In this document: positions 17,133-24,925 of the stretch, one piece after another
How the letters are laid out: the number at the start of each line of letters is the position of its first letter
Position numbering within the stretch: the stretch's first letter is position 1
From: Pseudomonas fluorescens
GTDB taxonomy: Bacteria; Pseudomonadota; Gammaproteobacteria; Pseudomonadales; Pseudomonadaceae
DNA length: 64,000 nt
Direction of reading: 5' to 3'
Assembly (NCBI RefSeq): GCF_002022275.1
Contig: NZ_MSDF01000020.1
Span: forward strand, 51,628-115,627
The notes under the pieces: generated by a model
Databases searched by the model: none
Seen by the model: only the letters and a program-made list of their open reading frames with translations
What the model was told of the DNA's origin: nothing
Made by a program: the position numbers and the translations under genes

Positions 17133-18027
17133 TTCAACCGCAACACGCTGTGGCTATGTTGCCATCGTCGGCCGCCCGAACGTGGGCAAGTCCACGCTGC
17201 TGAACCACATCCTCGGCCAGAAACTCGCGATCACCTCGCGCAAGCCGCAGACCACTCGCCACAACATGCTGGGCATCAAGACCGAAGGCACCGTGCAAGC
17301 GGTCTACGTCGACACCCCGGGCATGCACAAAGGCGGCGAGAAAGCGCTTAACCGTTACATGAACAAAACCGCTTCGGCGGCGTTGAAAGACGTCGACGTG
17401 GTGATCTTCGTGGTCGACCGCACCAAGTGGACCGACGAAGACCAGATGGTTCTCGAGCGTGTGCAGTACGTCACCGGCCCTTTGATCGTCGCGCTGAACA
17501 AGACCGACCGCATCGAAGACAAAGCCGAGCTGATGCCGCACCTGAGCTGGCTGCAGGAACAACTGCCGAACGCCCAGATCATCCCGATCTCGGCCCAGCA
17601 CGGTCACAACCTTGAAGCCCTGGAACGCGTGATTGCCGAGCATCTGCCGGAGAACGAGCACTTCTTCCCGGAAGACCAGATCACTGACCGCAGCAGCCGC
17701 TTCCTTGCTGCCGAACTGGTGCGCGAGAAAATCATGCGCCAGATGGGTGCTGAGCTGCCGTACCAGATCACCGTCGAAATCGAAGAGTTCAAGCAGCAGG
17801 GCAAAACCCTGCATATTCATGCATTGATCCTTGTCGAACGTGACGGCCAGAAGAAAATCATCATTGGCGACAAGGGCGAGCGTATCAAGCGCATCGGCAC
17901 CGAAGCGCGCAAGGACATGGAGTTGTTGTTCGATTCCAAGATCATGCTTAACCTGTGGGTGAAGGTGAAGGGTGGTTGGTCCGACGACGAACGCGCATTG
18001 CGTTCCCTGGGCTACGGCGACTTGTAA
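17125..18027 (+). CDS. era: GTPase Era
   Basis: A 300-residue Ras-like GTPase with a C-terminal KH domain. Motifs: P-loop GRPNVGKS (16-23), DTPGMH (about 59-64), NKTD (about 125). The KH-domain motif IIIGDKGERIKRIG lies near 245-258. Era binds the 3' end of 16S rRNA and aids 30S assembly. The ATG at 17125 lies inside rnc and gives the expected N-terminus MTDSTATRCGYVAIVGRP. Confidence 0.96.
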   Translation: MTDSTATRCGYVAIVGRPNVGKSTLLNHILGQKLAITSRKPQTTRHNMLGIKTEGTVQAVYVDTPGMHKGGEKALNRYMNKTASAALKDVDVVIFVVDRTKWTDEDQMVLERVQYVTGPLIVALNKTDRIEDKAELMPHLSWLQEQLPNAQIIPISAQHGHNLEALERVIAEHLPENEHFFPEDQITDRSSRFLAAELVREKIMRQMGAELPYQITVEIEEFKQQGKTLHIHALILVERDGQKKIIIGDKGERIKRIGTEARKDMELLFDSKIMLNLWVKVKGGWSDDERALRSLGYGDL

Positions 18028-18061
18028 TAACACCGCTGGACTAAAATGTGGGCGGGCTTGC

Positions 18062-18194
18062 TGTGGCGAGCAGGCTTGCCCTGCGTTGGGCTGCGAAGCG
18101 GCCCCAAAACTTGCCACTGAGGTCTGTCCGTAGAACCGGGTTGATCTTATGGGGCTGCTCTGCAGCCCAACGCAGGGCAAGCCTGCTCGCCACA
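18062..18194. repeat. Long REPIN, TGTGGCGAGCAGGCTTGC type
   Basis: Arms starting TGTGGCGAGCAGGCTTGCCC (18062) and ending at 18194 are extended by an inner GCGTTGGGCTGC/GCAGCCCAACGC pairing around a 60-70 bp loop. A half-copy of another REP type (TGTGGGCGGGCTTGC, 18047-18061) abuts its left arm. It separates era from recO. Confidence 0.88.
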
Positions 18195-18243
18195 GTGAGT
18201 GTTCACTCAGCACATTGATTGCTCTTCAGAGATTCCCCGTCTC

Positions 18244-18933
18244 ATGTCCCAATCCCAACCCACCAGCCAACTCGCGTACGTCCTGCACAGCCGCGCCTAC
18301 CGCGAGACCAGCGCCCTGGTGGACTTCATCACGCCCCAAGGCCGCCTGCGCGCAGTCTTGCGCAGTGCGCGAGGCAAGGCGGGTACTCAGGCCCGGCCTT
18401 TCGTGGCGCTGGACGTGGAGTTTCGGGGCAAGGGTGAGTTGAAAAACGTCGGCCGTCTGGAAAGCGTCGGCATCTCCCCTTGGCTGAACGGTGAGGCCTT
18501 GTTCAGCGGCCTCTACCTCAATGAATTGCTGATTCGCTTGCTTCCTGCCGAAGACCCACACCCGGGCGTCTTTGATCATTACGCCGCCACCTTGTTGGCC
18601 CTGGCCGAAGGCCGACCGCTGGAGCCGCTGTTGCGCGCGTTCGAATGGCGCCTGCTCGACGACCTGGGCTACGGCTTCGAACTGGCCAACGACCTGCACG
18701 GTGACCCCATTGCCGCCGACGGCATGTACCGCCTGCAAGTCGACGCCGGCCTTGAGCGCGTGTACCTGCTGCAACCGGGCCTGTTTCAGGGCACCGAGCT
18801 GTTGGCCATGAGCGAAGCCGACTGGAGCGCGCCGGGCGCATTGTCCGCCGCCAAACGTCTGATGCGTCAGGCGCTGGCTGTGCACTTGGGCGGACGGCCA
18901 CTGGTCAGTCGCGAGTTGTTTCGAAAGCCCTGA
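18244..18933 (+). CDS. recO: DNA repair protein RecO
   Basis: A 229-residue protein with an N-terminal OB fold (AYVLHSRAYRETSALVDFITPQGRLRAVLRSAR). The helical C-terminal half contains the FEWRLLDDLGYG segment. RecO works with RecR to load RecA on SSB-coated single-stranded gaps. The ATG at 18244 (MSQSQPTSQLAYVLH) is preferred over an in-frame ATG 45 bp upstream. It lies in the conserved rnc-era-recO-pdxJ order, although the REPIN at 18062-18194 separates it from era. Confidence 0.95.
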   Translation: MSQSQPTSQLAYVLHSRAYRETSALVDFITPQGRLRAVLRSARGKAGTQARPFVALDVEFRGKGELKNVGRLESVGISPWLNGEALFSGLYLNELLIRLLPAEDPHPGVFDHYAATLLALAEGRPLEPLLRAFEWRLLDDLGYGFELANDLHGDPIAADGMYRLQVDAGLERVYLLQPGLFQGTELLAMSEADWSAPGALSAAKRLMRQALAVHLGGRPLVSRELFRKP

Positions 18934-18984
18934 CAACCCCGTGTATGCTGTGCGGCGTTTCTTTCCCTTTTCAGGAGCGCTTCC

Positions 18985-19728
18985 GTGACCACCAGCAATC
19001 GCATTCTTCTTGGCGTCAACATCGACCACGTCGCTACCCTGCGCCAGGCCCGGGGCACCCGTTACCCTGACCCGGTCAAGGCCGCGCTGGACGCCGAAGA
19101 AGCGGGCGCCGACGGCATCACCGTGCACCTGCGCGAAGACCGCCGTCACATCCAGGAGCGCGACGTACTTGTGCTCAAGGATGTGCTGCAAACCCGCATG
19201 AATTTCGAAATGGGCGTGACCGAAGAAATGATGCAGTTCGCTGAACGCATCCGCCCGGCGCACATCTGCCTGGTGCCAGAGACTCGCCAGGAACTCACTA
19301 CCGAAGGCGGCCTCGATGTGGCTGGCCAGGAAGCGCGGATCAAGGCTGCGGTGGAGCGCCTGTCCGCAATCGGCAGCGAAGTCTCACTGTTCATCGACGC
19401 CGATGAGCGCCAGATCGAAGCCTCGCGTCGCGTCGGCGCACCCGCCATCGAACTGCACACGGGCCGTTACGCCGATGCCACCACCCCAACCGAAGTCGCC
19501 GATGAGCTGCAACGCATCATTGACGGTGTGAGCTGCGGTCTCAAAGAGGGCCTGATCGTCAACGCCGGTCATGGCCTGCACTACCACAACGTCGAAGCCG
19601 TGGCCGCGATCAAGGGCATCAACGAACTGAACATCGGCCATGCGCTGGTGGCGCACGCGCTGTTCGTCGGTTTCAAAGGCGCGGTTGCCGAGATGAAAGC
19701 CCTGATTCTGGCCGCCGCCAAACCCTAA
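18985..19728 (+). CDS. pdxJ: Pyridoxine 5'-phosphate synthase
   Basis: A 247-residue TIM-barrel enzyme. It condenses 1-deoxy-xylulose 5-phosphate with 3-amino-2-oxopropyl phosphate to pyridoxine 5'-phosphate in the DXP-dependent vitamin B6 pathway. Family signatures: LGVNIDHVATLRQARG at the N-terminus, ITVHLREDRRHI, and the NAGHGLHYHNV loop near the C-terminus. It starts at GTG with AGGAG-like bases upstream (18972-18976). A REPIN follows. Confidence 0.96.
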   Translation: MTTSNRILLGVNIDHVATLRQARGTRYPDPVKAALDAEEAGADGITVHLREDRRHIQERDVLVLKDVLQTRMNFEMGVTEEMMQFAERIRPAHICLVPETRQELTTEGGLDVAGQEARIKAAVERLSAIGSEVSLFIDADERQIEASRRVGAPAIELHTGRYADATTPTEVADELQRIIDGVSCGLKEGLIVNAGHGLHYHNVEAVAAIKGINELNIGHALVAHALFVGFKGAVAEMKALILAAAKP

Positions 19729-19763
19729 GCGAGCACTGTTTCAAACACACTGAAGATCAAAAA

Positions 19764-19853
19764 TGTGGGAGCTGGCTTGCCTGCGATGACGGTGAATCAG
19801 TCAGCACATGTATTGGCTGACCCACCGCCATCGCAGGCAAGCCAGCTCCCACA
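19764..19853. repeat. REPIN, GTGGGAGCTGGCTTGC type
   Basis: Arms start at 19764 and end at 19853. The loop has the TGAATCAGTCAGCAC...GGCTGAC dyad shared, with changes, by the REPINs at 36623 and 39301. It lies between pdxJ and the multicopper oxidase gene. Confidence 0.9.
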
Positions 19854-19969
19854 TGAGTATGCAGTGAATTCGGCATGCGGCAATGCGAAGCCTTACTGTT
19901 TAGCCGGTGCAGGTGTATCGTATCTGCCCTTTGCAGGCCCCGGGTCTGCGGCAGATACGTGAGGTTGTT

Positions 19970-21346
19970 GTGTCCCGATCCTTTTCCCGTCGACAAATCC
20001 TGGGTGGTCTTGCAGGCCTGGCCGTCGTAGGCGTCGGTGCCGGTGGCGCCTACCGCTACTGGCTGGGGAAAGTCGCCGAATCCGAGGCCGGGCACGATTA
20101 CCAGCTGATTGCCGCGCCGCTGGACGTCGAACTGGTGCCGGGCCACAAGACCGAAGCCTGGGCGTTTGGCCCTTCGGCGCCGGGCACCGAGTTGCGCGTG
20201 CGGCAGGGCGAGTGGCTGCGGGTGCGCTTTATCAACCACCTGCCGGTCGCCACCACCATCCACTGGCACGGCATCCGCTTGCCGCTGGAAATGGACGGTG
20301 TGCCTTACGTCTCGCAACTGCCGGTATTGCCCGGCGAATACTTCGACTACAAATTCCGCGTGCCCGACGCCGGCAGCTACTGGTATCACCCCCACGTGAA
20401 CAGCAGCGAAGAACTCGGCCGTGGCCTGGTCGGCCCGCTGATCATCGAAGAGCGCGAGCCTACCGGTTTCAAGCATGAACGTACCCTGAGCCTGAAAAGC
20501 TGGCACGTGGATGAAGAGGGCGCGTTCGTCGCATTCAGCATCCCCCGTGAAGCGGCACGTGGCGGCACGGCCGGGCGGCTGTCGACGATCAATGGCGTGC
20601 CCCAGGCGGTGGTCGATCTGCCGGCCGGGCAAATCACCCGCGTGCGTCTGCTTAACCTCGACAATACCCTGACCTATCGCATCAACATTCCCGACGTCGA
20701 AGCGCAGATCTATGCGCTGGACGGCAACCCCATCGAGCCGCGCCCGCTGGGAGAGGAATACTGGCTGGGCCCGGGCATGCGCATCTGCCTGGCGATCAAG
20801 GCGCCGCCCGCCGGTGAAGAACTCTCCATCCGGAATGGCCCGGTGCGCCTCGGCACCTTCCGCTCAGTGGCCAACACCGACGCCCCGACCGAATGGCCGC
20901 CCGCGCTGCCCGCCAACCCGATCGCCGAGCCGGACCTGGCCAATGCGGAGAAACTCAACTTCAATTTCGAATGGGTCGGCTCCGTGTCTGTTGACGACGG
21001 CAAGCCGCCAAGCCTGTGGCAGATCAACGGCAAGGCTTGGGACATCACCGACAAAACCTGCGCCGACCGCCCGATTGCCAAGCTGGAAAAGGGCAAGAGC
21101 TACATTTTCGAATTGAAGAACATGACCCAGTACCAACACCCGATCCACCTGCATGGCATGAGCTTCAAGGTGATCGCCTCGAACCGTCACAAGGTGATTC
21201 CGTATTTCACCGACACTTACTTGCTCGGCAAAAACGAACGCGCTCGCGTCGCGTTGGTGGCGGATAACCCGGGGGTGTGGATGTTCCATTGCCACGTGAT
21301 CGACCATATGGAAACCGGCCTGATGGCCGCCATCGAGGTGGCGTGA
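19970..21346 (+). CDS. Tat-exported multicopper oxidase
   Basis: A 458-residue three-domain laccase-like oxidase. The GTG at 19970 gives MSRSFSRRQILGGLAGLAVV, a twin-arginine signal with RR at 7-8. Copper ligands appear in order: HWHG (98-101), YHPH (139-142), HPIHLHG, and HCHVIDHMETGLM (440-452; type-1 C441, H446 and methionine downstream). It couples oxidation of a substrate, possibly Cu(I) or phenolics, to O2 reduction in the periplasm. It overlaps tadA by one base. Confidence 0.9.
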   Translation: MSRSFSRRQILGGLAGLAVVGVGAGGAYRYWLGKVAESEAGHDYQLIAAPLDVELVPGHKTEAWAFGPSAPGTELRVRQGEWLRVRFINHLPVATTIHWHGIRLPLEMDGVPYVSQLPVLPGEYFDYKFRVPDAGSYWYHPHVNSSEELGRGLVGPLIIEEREPTGFKHERTLSLKSWHVDEEGAFVAFSIPREAARGGTAGRLSTINGVPQAVVDLPAGQITRVRLLNLDNTLTYRINIPDVEAQIYALDGNPIEPRPLGEEYWLGPGMRICLAIKAPPAGEELSIRNGPVRLGTFRSVANTDAPTEWPPALPANPIAEPDLANAEKLNFNFEWVGSVSVDDGKPPSLWQINGKAWDITDKTCADRPIAKLEKGKSYIFELKNMTQYQHPIHLHGMSFKVIASNRHKVIPYFTDTYLLGKNERARVALVADNPGVWMFHCHVIDHMETGLMAAIEVA

Positions 21347-21834
21347 TGCGTCAGATTCGACCTGCCGCGATTATCGACCGCAGCCGCGACCAGGACTTCA
21401 TGCGTGAGGCCCTGGCCCTGGCCGCTCAAGGTGCGGCACTGGGCGAAGTGCCCGTCGGCGCGGTGCTGGTGCAGGACGGTGAGATCATCGGCCGTGGTTT
21501 CAATTGCCCGATCAGCGGCAACGACCCCAGTGCCCATGCGGAAATGGTTGCCATACGCGCGGCGGCGCAGGCGATCAGCAACTATCGGCTGGTGGGCAGC
21601 ACGCTGTACGTGACGCTGGAACCGTGCAGCATGTGCGCGGGCTTGATCGTGCATTCGCGAGTCTCGCGGGTGGTGTATGGGGCGCTGGAGCCGAAGGCGG
21701 GGATTGTGCAGAGCCAGGGGCAGTTTTTTACCCAGGGCTTTTTGAATCATCGGGTGTTGTATGAGGGTGGGGTGTTGGCTGAAGAGTGTGGGGCTGTGTT
21801 GAGCGAGTTCTTCAAGGCCAGAAGAGCGCGCTGA
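21346..21834 (+). CDS. tadA: tRNA-specific adenosine(34) deaminase
   Basis: A 162-residue zinc-dependent deaminase that converts A34 to inosine in tRNA-Arg(ACG). The catalytic HAE (64-66) and zinc-binding PCSMC (93-97) are both intact. The ATG at 21346 shares a base with the oxidase stop (TGATG); the longer frame from 21277 is not used. A palindromic element fills the gap to the convergent cmoB. Confidence 0.95.
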   Translation: MRQIRPAAIIDRSRDQDFMREALALAAQGAALGEVPVGAVLVQDGEIIGRGFNCPISGNDPSAHAEMVAIRAAAQAISNYRLVGSTLYVTLEPCSMCAGLIVHSRVSRVVYGALEPKAGIVQSQGQFFTQGFLNHRVLYEGGVLAEECGAVLSEFFKARRAR

Positions 21835-21835
21835 T

Positions 21836-21942
21836 GATCGTTCCCACGCTCTGCGTGGGAATGCCTCTTGTGACGCTCCGCGTCACGCTTTGGGACGCAG
21901 AGCGTCCCGGGCTGCATTCCCACGCGGAGCGTGGGAACGATC
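21836..21942. repeat. Multi-hairpin palindromic repeat, GATCGTTCCCACGC type
   Basis: A 107-bp element is bounded by GATCGTTCCCACGCTCTGCG and its complement. Four short palindromes lie in series: CCCACGC-GCGTGGG, GTGACGC-GCGTCAC, GGGACGC-GCGTCCC and CCCACGC-GCGTGGG. Outer ends also pair, allowing a cloverleaf-like fold. A second copy is at 42208-42320. It exactly fills the tadA-cmoB convergent gap. Confidence 0.9.
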
Positions 21943-21944
21943 TG

Positions 21945-22901
21945 TTACTTCCGGGCGATGATGACTGCCCGCATTGGCGCCGGCAGCCCTTCAACCGTCT
22001 TGCTGTGATCATCCGGGTCAAGGAAGTCACTCAGCGACTGATACTTCATCCAGTCAGTCCCACGCTGCTCTTCTACGGTGGTCACGCTCACGTCTACACA
22101 CCGCACATCGCTGAAACCCGCGCGCCGCAGCCACAGCATCAACGCCGGCACCGACGGCAGGAACCACACGTTGCGCATCTGCGCGTAGCGGTCTTCCGGC
22201 ACCAGCACTTGCTGCTGATCGCCTTCCACCACCAGCGTTTCCAGGACCAACTCGCCGCCTTTGACCAGGCAATCTTTCAATGCCAGCAAATGCTCGATCG
22301 GCGAGCGGCGGTGATAGAACACGCCCATCGAAAACACGGTGTTGAAACCTTCCATGTTCGGCGGCAAGTCTTCAAACGGGAAGGGCAGGTGCCAGGCTTT
22401 GGGCGCTGACAAATAGCGCTGCACGGCCTGGAACTGGCAGAAAAACAACCAGTTCGGGTCCACGCCAATCACACTGTCTGCACCGGCGCCGAGCATGCGC
22501 CACATGTAGTAACCGTTGCCGCAGCCCACGTCGAGGATGCGTTTACCCTTTAAATCCAGGTGCGGCGCAACGCGCGACCACTTCCAGTCCGAGCGCCATT
22601 CGGTGTCCACATGCACGCCGAACAGGTTGAACGGCCCTTTGCGCCACGGGCTCAAGCCCATCAACGCGCTGTGCATTTGCTCGCGGGTGGCGTCGTCGCA
22701 GTCGGTGTCGAGTGTCAGGCCATTGAGCAAATCGACTTCACTGGGCTGAATCTTCGGCAGCGCATCCAATGCACTCTGCCAACGCTCCAGGTCGCCATGA
22801 CCCTTTTCCATTTTGCTGTCGAGCTGCGCTTGCAGGCCTTGGGCCCACACGGCCAGAGGAGTGCCGACCAGATGGCGGGCGAGGGGGGATAGATCAATCA
22901 T
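21945..22901 (-). CDS. cmoB: tRNA U34 carboxymethyltransferase CmoB
   Basis: A 318-residue enzyme that transfers the carboxymethyl group of Cx-SAM to 5-hydroxyuridine-34, giving cmo5U in tRNA. Features: the SAM-type fold motif ILDVGCGNGYYMWRM (about 121-135) and the family segment SPWRKGPFNLFGVHVDTEWRSDWKW split around residue 95. It lies downstream of cmoA with a 4-bp overlap, so the two act as one unit. Confidence 0.95.
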   Translation of the reverse strand: MIDLSPLARHLVGTPLAVWAQGLQAQLDSKMEKGHGDLERWQSALDALPKIQPSEVDLLNGLTLDTDCDDATREQMHSALMGLSPWRKGPFNLFGVHVDTEWRSDWKWSRVAPHLDLKGKRILDVGCGNGYYMWRMLGAGADSVIGVDPNWLFFCQFQAVQRYLSAPKAWHLPFPFEDLPPNMEGFNTVFSMGVFYHRRSPIEHLLALKDCLVKGGELVLETLVVEGDQQQVLVPEDRYAQMRNVWFLPSVPALMLWLRRAGFSDVRCVDVSVTTVEEQRGTDWMKYQSLSDFLDPDDHSKTVEGLPAPMRAVIIARK

Positions 22902-23641
22902 GGCAAGGCAATCAACGAGGCAAAGTTAAGACACTGGAACCACGGCACGACTTTCGAGAACCCGGCCGCCAGCAGGCGTTCGCGGTGTTCTTCGAGGCTG
23001 TCGGGCTTCATGACGTTTTCGATGGCGCTGCGCTTCTGGGCGATTTCCAGTTCGCTGTAGCCGTTGGCGCGCTTGAACGCGATGTGCAGATCGGTGAGCA
23101 GCGCGTGTTCTTCACTGTCGTTGAAGCGCAGCTTTTCCGAGAGAATCAACGCGCCGCCGGGCAGCAGTGACTGGCGGATACGCGCGAGCAACGCCAGGCG
23201 CTCGTCCGGGGCAATGAATTGCAGGGTGAAGTTCAGCGCCACCACCGAGGCGGGTTGGAACTGCAGCGCGAGGATATCGCCCTCAATCACCTCAACCGGC
23301 AGCAACTCCTGGAACATTGAATCCTGGCCATTGAGGTATTCGCGGCAACGCTCGACCATCGCTGCGGAGTTATCCACAGCGATAACCCGGCAACCGTCGG
23401 TGCGCACATGGCGGCGCAACGCTTGTGTCACGGCGCCGAGAGATGAACCCAAGTCGTAGAGCACGCTATTGGGCTGGGCAAATTGAGCCGCGAGTACGCC
23501 GAGGTTCTCGACGATGGTGGGGTAACCCGGCACCGAGCGCTTGATCATGTCCGGGAACACCCGCACCACGTCCTCGTTAAAGGCGAAGTCCGGCACCTGG
23601 GGCAGGGGCTGGGCGAATAGGCGATCGGGTTCTTTGCTCAC
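22898..23641 (-). CDS. cmoA: Carboxy-SAM synthase CmoA
   Basis: A 247-residue protein that makes carboxy-S-adenosylmethionine from SAM and prephenate. Family sequences present: FNEDVVRVFPDMIKRSVPGY (residues 21-40), YDLGSSLGA as the SAM-binding loop, and ALNFTLQFI. It is first gene of the cmoA-cmoB pair. Only 35 bp separate it from the lysoplasmalogenase gene upstream, so read-through is likely. Confidence 0.95.
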   Translation of the reverse strand: MSKEPDRLFAQPLPQVPDFAFNEDVVRVFPDMIKRSVPGYPTIVENLGVLAAQFAQPNSVLYDLGSSLGAVTQALRRHVRTDGCRVIAVDNSAAMVERCREYLNGQDSMFQELLPVEVIEGDILALQFQPASVVALNFTLQFIAPDERLALLARIRQSLLPGGALILSEKLRFNDSEEHALLTDLHIAFKRANGYSELEIAQKRSAIENVMKPDSLEEHRERLLAAGFSKVVPWFQCLNFASLIALP

Positions 23642-23676
23642 GGCTGTTCCGGCGACGATGGGGAGAGGTCGGCATT

Positions 23677-24333
23677 TTAGCCAACTTGTCCCTCATGTGC
23701 GCGGGTTGTCTGATGGAACGCCGAGGCGGTGATGCCCCACTGGCCGAGCCAGTAGGTGGTGATCAACAGATACGGCGCTGCTTCAAACGCCACCACAAAC
23801 CGATTAATCCCAATCAGCGTATCTGAAAACACAAACGACACCGCACCCGCCGCCGCCAATAACGCCGACTGTTTCGGCACATCACTGCCCAGCCGCGCGA
23901 GCGCACGCCAGAGCATGGCGCTGATCACCAATGCGTAAACCACCACCGGAATCAGCAAGTCGCCCAGTCCGTGGGAAATCAGGATGCTTAGCAAGATGGC
24001 ACCCACGCCCAGCGCCAATACCAACGGCAACAACGCCAAACGGCGACAATCGCTGAAATAGGCTTTCAAGTACGCCAGGTGCGCAAACAGAAAGGCGCCA
24101 AGGCCAAAGATAAACAGGTCACCCGGCCAGGCGAGCAATACATCGCCGACCAGGGAAAAAATCAGCCCCAGGCTGATCCAGCGTCGATAGTCGGTGGGCG
24201 GCGCGTCATGCAACCAACCCAGCAGCGCCAGCACCGGCAACGGTTTGACCAGCAGGCACAACAGCGCCGCATGGGTGGTCAGGCCGTAGATAAAGGTACC
24301 GGCGCCCATCAACGCAAGAATCAGCCAAGGCAT
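23677..24333 (-). CDS. YhhN/TMEM86-family lysoplasmalogenase-like membrane protein
   Basis: A 218-residue protein with about eight membrane helices. The conserved family positions are visible in KPLPVLALL (with K30), SLVGDVLLAWPGDLFIFGLGAFLFAH and the late FVFSDTLIGINRF. The family hydrolyses the vinyl-ether bond of lysoplasmalogens in animals; the bacterial substrate is uncertain. The ATG lies one base after the stop of the icp-like gene, indicating coupling. Confidence 0.85.
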   Translation of the reverse strand: MPWLILALMGAGTFIYGLTTHAALLCLLVKPLPVLALLGWLHDAPPTDYRRWISLGLIFSLVGDVLLAWPGDLFIFGLGAFLFAHLAYLKAYFSDCRRLALLPLVLALGVGAILLSILISHGLGDLLIPVVVYALVISAMLWRALARLGSDVPKQSALLAAAGAVSFVFSDTLIGINRFVVAFEAAPYLLITTYWLGQWGITASAFHQTTRAHEGQVG

Positions 24334-24334
24334 A

Positions 24335-24724
24335 TCAGTTCACCGTGATGGCACAGTCGAAGGTTTCGGCCGGTTCGGCTTCAGGCTCCCACGGCTGTTG
24401 AGAGGTCAGGCGCAAACGTCCCTGGCCGGCCGCAAAGGCCTGGAAGCGCCAGGTGGATTGGCCACCACCGCCGACCACGCCGGATTCGGTGCTGCTGTAG
24501 ACCTCCGGGCTCAAGGCACGCAGCACGCCGCCGGCGGAATCCTGGATGGCCCAGCGGTAGCCGGTGGTGGGGTTGCTTGGAAGGGTGAGGATCAGGTTTT
24601 GCCCGGATTTGAGCTGGAGCGGGCAGGCGCTCTGGTTGTCCACGGTGACGTTTTGCTTCGGCGTACTGGCGCACGCAGCCAGCAGGGCAAGGCTCAAGGG
24701 GAGAAGCAGGCGGGCAGCGGTCAT
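24335..24724 (-). CDS. Chagasin/I42-family protease inhibitor lipoprotein
   Basis: A 129-residue protein with a lipoprotein signal (LLAAC, Cys18). It carries the three loops of I42 cysteine-peptidase inhibitors: NPTTGYRW (51-58), a glycine-rich loop (GVVGGGGQSTW, 82-92) and the third loop QQPWEP (109-114). It is probably anchored in the envelope and inhibits papain-like proteases from hosts, predators or itself. A homologous gene precedes the AsrA protease gene in P. aeruginosa, as here. Confidence 0.85.
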   Translation of the reverse strand: MTAARLLLPLSLALLAACASTPKQNVTVDNQSACPLQLKSGQNLILTLPSNPTTGYRWAIQDSAGGVLRALSPEVYSSTESGVVGGGGQSTWRFQAFAAGQGRLRLTSQQPWEPEAEPAETFDCAITVN

Positions 24725-24816
24725 GGGGGCTCCGTTGATTCACGACGAAGGGCGAGCATAACCGAAGATGAGTCAGGGTGTGACAGGCAGGGTAATTGTG
24801 TTGTCAGGGCTGACCC

Positions 24817-24899
24817 CATCGCGGGCAAGCCCGCTCCCACAGTTGACCGTGTTGGCATTAACAACACCGATACCTGTGGGAGCGGGCTTGCCCGCGATG
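24817..24899. repeat. REPIN, GTGGGAGCGGGCTTGCCCGC type
   Basis: Arms CATCGCGGGCAAGCCCGCTC (from 24817) and the complement (ending 24899) enclose a 35-bp loop. Here the REPs point outward relative to most others. It lies between the icp-like gene and the lon paralogue. Confidence 0.88.
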
Positions 24900-24925
24900 A
24901 GGCCAGATCAGCCCCTGAAAATCTG